From Selenomonadaceae bacterium (GTDB lineage: Bacteria > Bacillota > Negativicutes > Selenomonadales > Selenomonadaceae): a stretch of 45,754 nt of DNA. Shown one piece after another: positions 41,666 through 45,754 of this stretch (position 1 is its first letter; every line of letters starts with the position of its first letter). Where the stretch lies: positions 1 through 45,754 of the forward strand of contig JAFXTD010000016.1 of NCBI GenBank assembly GCA_017535925.1. The letters run 5' to 3'. Position numbers and translations under genes: made by a program. The notes under the pieces are model-generated. The model was given only the letters and a program-made list of their open reading frames with translations. It had not been told where the DNA came from and did not search any database.

Positions 41666-43246
41666 ATGGACATTTTAAAAAATTACGCTGAAGCTTTAAA
41701 CTTGTATCGGACAAAAAAATTTGACGCGGCATTGAAACTCGTAAAAAAAATTGAGGCAGCCGCGCCTCATTGGAACAAAGTTTTCTTGCTGGAAATTTTT
41801 ATTCAACGCGACCGCGGAGAAGCGCTCAAAGAATTTTTTTTGCTGGAGAAACTTTTGCCGCGATTAAATTTTTCACTGCCCGAAGAAAAAAATTTGGCGG
41901 CGGACGCGTTTAATTGTTTCGGTTCCGTCAACAGGTTTCTCGGACGCGCGGAGGATTCTGTGCGTGCTTTTTGTTTTTCGGCAAGCTTGTCAAACGATAA
42001 TAAAAGTGCCTGCACGGAAATCAGCAATGCGCTCTTCGCAGCGAACACTTTCGAAAATTTTTCAATCGCAGACTTCCAACAGCTTTACGACGAATACAAA
42101 AAATATTTGACTGACATTAAACCTTACCCGCGCAGATTTTATCGCCATGATAAAATTCGTGTCGGGTTTTTGTCTGCGCATTTTCAATGGAGTGTCGTCA
42201 TGGCTTGGAGCTGGCATTTGTTGAACGGGCTCGACAAAAATTTTTTCAAGCTTCATTGTTATTCAAATGTCAAGGCGGCGGATGACGTTACCGAACATTT
42301 TCAAGCCGTCGTCGACGTTTGGCGAGACATTCGCGACTTGGCTGACGAGCGGGCGGCTGAAATTATTCGCGAAGATGAAATTGACATTCTATTTGACTTG
42401 GACGGTCACACGGAAGATAATCGCCTGCGCGTTGCGGCGTATCGACCCGCCTCCGTGCAAGTTTCGGGTATCGGCTACATGAACTCAACCGGGCTTGACT
42501 GCTTCGATTATTTTTTGTCGGATATTTTTTGCGCGGGCGACGAAAATTTTTTCACGGAAAAAGTTATCAAGCTTCCTCACAGCCACATTTGCTACGAGCC
42601 AACGACAAAGCTCAAGCCCGCCGATTTTCCTCCGTGCCTCAAAAATAATTTCATAACCTTCGGCAGCTTTAATCAGTTCGGAAAAATGACCGATTCGATT
42701 TTGATTGCTTGGAAAAAAATTCTCGACGCCGTGCCCAAGTCCAAGTTGATTCTCAAGCATAAAATCTTCGACACAATCGACGGAAAAAATTTTGTCGGCG
42801 AACGCTTGAAAAGTTTCGGCTTCGACCTCGCCCGAATTGAAATGCGCGGCTTCTCGGCTGAAAATCATCTTGCCGAATACGGCGACGTTGACATTGCGCT
42901 TGATACTTTTCCTTACACGGGCGGAGTGACGACTTGCGAGGCGTTGTATATGGGCGTTCCGGTTGTCAGTCGTTACGGTGAAAGACACGGTTCGCGCTTC
43001 GGCTTGAGCATTTTGAGTAATATCGGGCTTGAGGAATTGGCGGTTGCCTCTTACGACGAATATATTAATCGGGCGGTCATGTTAGCGAACGATTGGGAAC
43101 TTTTAACACTTTTGAGAAAAAATTTGCGAACGATGATGAAAAAATCGCCGCTCATGGATTCGGAAAATTATCTTCACGAAATACAGGAAGCCTTGATTAA
43201 AATCCTCGGCGACGAACAAAAAAATTTCCCCTCTGCAAAACGTTGA
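41666..43246 (+). CDS. GT41-family (OGT/SPINDLY-like) glycosyltransferase
   Basis: The 526-residue protein starts at ATG 41666; a TTG at 41651 would overlap the ChW gene. The first 150 residues are helical, TPR-like repeats (NLYRTKKFDAALKLVKKIE, GSVNRFLGRAEDSVRAFCF). The rest is a GT41 catalytic domain with RVGFLSAHFQWSVVMAW near residues 165-181, LFDLDGHTEDNRL near 240, PHSHICYEP near 300, FGSFNQFGKMTDSILIAWK near 328-346 and DTFPYTGGVTTCEALYMGVP near 412-431. Such enzymes add GlcNAc or glucose to Ser/Thr of proteins, often flagellins or surface proteins in bacteria. The stop codon lies inside a terminator hairpin. A close paralogue lies inverted 1.5 kb away. Confidence 0.88.
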   Translation: MDILKNYAEALNLYRTKKFDAALKLVKKIEAAAPHWNKVFLLEIFIQRDRGEALKEFFLLEKLLPRLNFSLPEEKNLAADAFNCFGSVNRFLGRAEDSVRAFCFSASLSNDNKSACTEISNALFAANTFENFSIADFQQLYDEYKKYLTDIKPYPRRFYRHDKIRVGFLSAHFQWSVVMAWSWHLLNGLDKNFFKLHCYSNVKAADDVTEHFQAVVDVWRDIRDLADERAAEIIREDEIDILFDLDGHTEDNRLRVAAYRPASVQVSGIGYMNSTGLDCFDYFLSDIFCAGDENFFTEKVIKLPHSHICYEPTTKLKPADFPPCLKNNFITFGSFNQFGKMTDSILIAWKKILDAVPKSKLILKHKIFDTIDGKNFVGERLKSFGFDLARIEMRGFSAENHLAEYGDVDIALDTFPYTGGVTTCEALYMGVPVVSRYGERHGSRFGLSILSNIGLEELAVASYDEYINRAVMLANDWELLTLLRKNLRTMMKKSPLMDSENYLHEIQEALIKILGDEQKNFPSAKR

Positions 43247-43259
43247 GGGATTTTTTTTT
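43228..43259 (+). terminator. Terminator of the yaaR-GT41 operon
   Basis: CCCTC (43229-43233) pairs with GAGGG (43245-43249), followed by a nine-T tract. The GT41 stop codon is in the 3' arm. Confidence 0.8.
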
Positions 43260-43273
43260 GCGGCGGTCTGTTG

Positions 43274-43279
43274 TATAAT
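43274..43279 (+). promoter_or_regulatory. Possible -10 element for the CsgG-like gene
   Basis: TATAAT stands 20-30 bases before the GGAGGG ribosome site. No convincing -35 is visible, so this call is weak. Confidence 0.35.
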
Positions 43280-43304
43280 TTCGGCAAAAACGGAGGGCGA
43301 AGTC

Positions 43305-44186
43305 ATGGTCAAAAGATTTTTCGTGCTTTGCTTGGCGGTGTTGCTCGTCATGCAAGGCGCGGCGTCTGCAAAAAAAAATAAAGGCTTGCCGGAGGAAGAA
43401 CGAATCCAACTTGCAATCGAAGTGACTGACGGCACACGGCACAAGGAACTCGGCACGGCGCAAAATCTTGAACTTTTTTTGAATGATAAACTCATTGAGA
43501 AAAACCTCGTGAGCGTGATCGATACAAAAATTTTCGACGAGGAAAAATTTTCTCAAAGCGATTTGATTCTTGACGAGGAAGTTACTGCCGAAAAAAAATC
43601 GCCCGCCCAAAATATCGGCGAGCTGTTAATTTTCGACGCGGTGGAATTGCCTCAACCCGGCACCGTCCCCGAAGACTTCAACCAAACTTTTTATAAAAAT
43701 TTCGGCGCGGATTATGTCGTTCGTTGCGAAGTCTTGGCACTGGGCGCGACCAAAGTCGAAGATAAAACTTTGTCGACGATTTTCGGCGCGGCGGGCGGAA
43801 TCACTTCGCTGATCGGTTCCGGCTCCGGCAAACACGATAAAACCCTCCGCAGAATCGGAATGGGTATCGGGCTCGGCGGCTTTATTCAAACGAAACGCAC
43901 CGCGCTCAATACCGTCGTCAACATGAAATTTATCAGCGTGGAAACCGGCGAAATTGTTTGGGAACAAAATTTCACGGGGCAGGCAGTGAAACACCGCAAG
44001 CCTGATAAAGATTACGACGACGCTTGGACGCAAGCTTACATGGAGTCGGTCGAAGACGCGGCGAAAAAAATTTCAAAGCGCGTGAACAAATACGTCGACA
44101 AAGTTATCATCAAAGGCAAGAGCGACAAAGAATTTCTTCCGAAAAATTTTTCAATCGACAAGCTCGGCGGAGGTAAACTTTTCTAA
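43305..44186 (+). CDS. Exported CsgG-like lipid/periplasmic protein
   Basis: The 293-residue protein has a signal peptide (MVKRFFVLCLAVLLVMQGAA, cut near ASA-KK). The mature part resembles the CsgG/periplasmic alpha-beta fold: a first strand IQLAIEVTDGT near residues 35-45, helix with LELFLNDKLIEKNLVSVIDT near 57-76, then FGADYVVRCEVLALGAT near 131-147 and MKFISVETGEIVWEQNFTG near 207-225. There is a glycine-rich middle (FGAAGGITSLIGSGSG). No lipobox cysteine is seen, so it may be soluble in the periplasm. GGAGGG precedes ATG 43305. It is directly followed by an outer-membrane barrel gene. Confidence 0.7.
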   Translation: MVKRFFVLCLAVLLVMQGAASAKKNKGLPEEERIQLAIEVTDGTRHKELGTAQNLELFLNDKLIEKNLVSVIDTKIFDEEKFSQSDLILDEEVTAEKKSPAQNIGELLIFDAVELPQPGTVPEDFNQTFYKNFGADYVVRCEVLALGATKVEDKTLSTIFGAAGGITSLIGSGSGKHDKTLRRIGMGIGLGGFIQTKRTALNTVVNMKFISVETGEIVWEQNFTGQAVKHRKPDKDYDDAWTQAYMESVEDAAKKISKRVNKYVDKVIIKGKSDKEFLPKNFSIDKLGGGKLF

Positions 44187-44747
44187 GTGAAAAAATTTTT
44201 TGCGGCGGCAAGTCTGCTTCTTCTCACGGGCAATGCGGCGGCTCAAGAAATTTCGCCCGAAGTCGACAGAGGCATTGAAAGCATCAAGCAAACAAAATTT
44301 GATTTCAGCGCGGAGGCGAGGACTTTCGACTCGTCTCCCGAATTTATTTTGAAGTATAAAAATTTTTCGCTGGATTATATTCGTTCGCGCAATGATTTTA
44401 ATTTCCTCAAGCTGAAGGCTGACAGAGAAATTTTTTCGCTGATGGGCACGGGTCTCGAATGGAGCGTCGCCTTGAATTCGATTGACGCCCGAAATAATTT
44501 TTATCTTTCGCCGAGTATCGGAATAAATTTTTACATGAGGATTCGTCCTCGCTTGGATATTTACGCGCAGATTTCCGGCTTGCCACTCGGCGGGCACGGG
44601 CACTTCGAAGATTACGAATACGGCATTAAATATTTCCCGCAAAAAAATTTTTCGATAAGCGCGGGCTGGCGTCGAACGGATTTCAAAGTTCGGCACGGCA
44701 GTTTCATTTCAAGCGGATTGTTCGCGGGCGTTCGCTACGATTTTTGA
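44187..44747 (+). CDS. Small outer-membrane beta-barrel protein
   Basis: The gene starts at GTG 44187, directly after the stop of the CsgG-like gene (zero spacing; AGGTAAAC upstream). The 186-residue product has a signal peptide (MKKFFAAASLLLLTGNAAA-QE). The rest shows alternating hydrophobic residues in short strands (FILKYKNFSLDYIRS, YLSPSIGINFYMRI, YEYGIKYFPQKNFSISAGW), and it ends ...FAGVRYDF. A C-terminal phenylalanine preceded by alternating aromatics is the BAM recognition signal, so an eight-stranded barrel in an outer membrane is likely. Its last 13 bases overlap the convergent GT41 gene. The role is unknown. Confidence 0.72.
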   Translation: MKKFFAAASLLLLTGNAAAQEISPEVDRGIESIKQTKFDFSAEARTFDSSPEFILKYKNFSLDYIRSRNDFNFLKLKADREIFSLMGTGLEWSVALNSIDARNNFYLSPSIGINFYMRIRPRLDIYAQISGLPLGGHGHFEDYEYGIKYFPQKNFSISAGWRRTDFKVRHGSFISSGLFAGVRYDF

Positions 44748-45754
44748 CGCTCGTCATTTAAAATTTTGATAAAGGCTTCTTGTATTTCACGCAGATAATT
44801 TTTCGAATCCATGAGCGGCGATTTTTTCATCATCGTCCGCAAATTTTTTTTGAGTATCGCAAGCAGTTCCCAATCACTTGCCAACGCAACTGCCCGATTA
44901 ATATATTCGTCGTAAGAGGCAACCGCCAACTCTTCAAGCCCGATATTACTCAAAATGCTCAAGCCGAAGCGCGAACCGTGTCTTTCGCCGTAACGACTCA
45001 CAACAGGCACTCCCATATACAATGCCTCGCAAGTCGTCACTCCGCCCGTGTAAGGAAAAGTGTCAAGCACAATGTCAACATCGTTGTATTCTAAAATCCA
45101 ATTCTGTGAATAAGGACGCATTTCAATTCGTGTGAGGTCGAGACCGAGCCTTTTCAATCGTTCGCCGACAAAATTTTTTCCGTCTTCCGTGTCGAAGATT
45201 TTATGCTTGAGAATCAACTTGGACTTGGGCACGGCGTCGAGAATTTTTTTCCACGTGATTAAAATCGAATCGGTCACTTTGCCGAATTGACTGAAGCTGC
45301 CGAAAGTCACGAAATTATTTTTGAGGCACGGAGGAAAATCGGCGAAAGTAAATGTTGTCGGAGGCTCGTAGCAAATGTGGCTGTGCGGGAGCTTGATAAG
45401 TTTTTCTGTGAAATACTTTTCGTCGCCGGCGCAATAAACATCCGACAAAAAATAATCGAAGCAGTCAAGCCCGGTTGAGTTCATGTAGCCGACACCCGAC
45501 ATCTGCACGGAGGCGGGACAATACGCCGCAACTGCCAACCGTTCCCCTATCGTGTGACCCGACAAATCGAACAGAATATCAATTTCATCATCGCGGATGA
45601 GTTTCGCCGCCGCCTCGTCCTCTAAATCTTGAATGTCCCGCCAAACGTCGGCACACTTCCGCAAATAATCGGTGACATTATCGGGCTTTTTGACATTGGA
45701 ATAAAAATACGTCTCGAAAAGATTTTTATCAAGCTTGCTTAACAACGACCACGA
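44735..45754 (-). CDS. Second GT41-family glycosyltransferase, 5' end beyond the window
   Basis: About 340 residues of the C-terminal part are visible, and the frame stays open through the right edge, so the gene is cut there. An apparent TTG start at 45745 is probably internal: the upstream codons encode SWSLLSKLDK, which aligns with the SWHLLNGLDK of the paralogue. It keeps the GT41 blocks LFDLSGHTIGERLAVAAY, PHSHICYEPP, FGSFSQFGKVTDSI and DTFPYTGGVTTCEALYMGVP. It is convergent with the barrel gene and overlaps it by 13 bases, with no terminator between. The protein is very similar to the GT41 enzyme at 41666-43246; the differences cluster near residues 220-235 of the visible part (RPYSQNWILEYND against RGFSAENHLAEYGD). 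Confidence 0.85.
   Translation of the reverse strand, partial: SWSLLSKLDKNLFETYFYSNVKKPDNVTDYLRKCADVWRDIQDLEDEAAAKLIRDDEIDILFDLSGHTIGERLAVAAYCPASVQMSGVGYMNSTGLDCFDYFLSDVYCAGDEKYFTEKLIKLPHSHICYEPPTTFTFADFPPCLKNNFVTFGSFSQFGKVTDSILITWKKILDAVPKSKLILKHKIFDTEDGKNFVGERLKRLGLDLTRIEMRPYSQNWILEYNDVDIVLDTFPYTGGVTTCEALYMGVPVVSRYGERHGSRFGLSILSNIGLEELAVASYDEYINRAVALASDWELLAILKKNLRTMMKKSPLMDSKNYLREIQEAFIKILNDERQKS

Larger units (their letters stand above)
42200..45754. repeat. Long inverted repeat formed by the two GT41 genes
   Basis: The plus-strand gene (about 42200-43210) and the minus-strand gene (44760-45754) are close to identical over long stretches. For example, the segment from TTTTCCTTACACGGGCGGAG to the AATATATTAATCGGGC block differs at only a few third positions. 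They flank the CsgG-like and beta-barrel genes as an inverted pair about 1 kb long. Confidence 0.85.

Overview
The window (45,754 bp) looks like a chromosomal segment of a strictly anaerobic, fermentative, diderm member of the Firmicutes, most likely the Negativicutes. Firmicute signs are the yaaR-holB gene order, a clostridial-type triple-ChW secreted protein, an Fst-like type I toxin, and AGGAGG ribosome sites with frequent TTG/GTG starts. Anaerobic signs are pyruvate:ferredoxin oxidoreductase, an iron-type alcohol dehydrogenase, and a Dcu/asparaginase/aspartase operon that feeds fumarate. Diderm signs are a small outer-membrane beta-barrel ending in aromatic residues and a CsgG-like periplasmic protein. 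The genus cannot be read from this sequence alone.

Layout. 1-3.6 kb: the right end of an IS5-family element, hinT, and a giant three-domain envelope protein (acyltransferase-3 + CapA + SGNH). 3.6-7.5 kb (minus): dcu-ansB-aspA, which splits asparagine in the periplasm, imports aspartate and makes fumarate. 7.6-9.6 kb: a ProX/YbaK deacylase and a MATE pump. 9.9-15.1 kb: lower glycolysis (gap, a fused pgk-tpi, a small coiled-coil protein, gpmI). 15.2-17.7 kb: two tandem fucosyltransferase-like genes and a SYLF-like exported protein. 17.8-19.8 kb (minus): a one-piece GmrSD-type defence nuclease. 20-26.7 kb: nifJ-leuB, then rsmE-mtaB. 26.7-27.1 kb: a small protein with a double-glycine leader. 27.2-32.9 kb: sstT, mfd and rodZ. 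32.9-38.5 kb: thrE, a conserved hypothetical gene, aldehyde dehydrogenase, a cupin and alcohol dehydrogenase. 38.5-39.15 kb: a cluster of small RNAs. 39.2-43.25 kb: yaaR-holB-smpB-ChW-GT41. 43.3-45.75 kb: a CsgG-like gene, a beta-barrel gene and a second, inverted GT41 gene cut by the window edge.

The most striking region lies between adh and yaaR. A 32-residue hydrophobic peptide on the minus strand and a convergent plus-strand RNA share one terminator and an exact 17-nt repeat that covers the peptide's ribosome site and start codon. Each has its own promoter with a 17-bp spacer. This reproduces the plan of the pAD1 par (Fst/RNA II) addiction module, here on a chromosome. Right beside it, transcribed divergently from the toxin, is a 6S RNA gene.

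Two repeat families run through the intergenic spaces. One is a MITE family (three copies, 91-215 bp) with the same termini as the IS5-family element at the left edge. The other is a set of heptamer arrays built as array, A/T spacer, opposing array, lying next to or inside terminators and, before sstT, in a predicted leader. No rRNA, tRNA or CRISPR array was seen.
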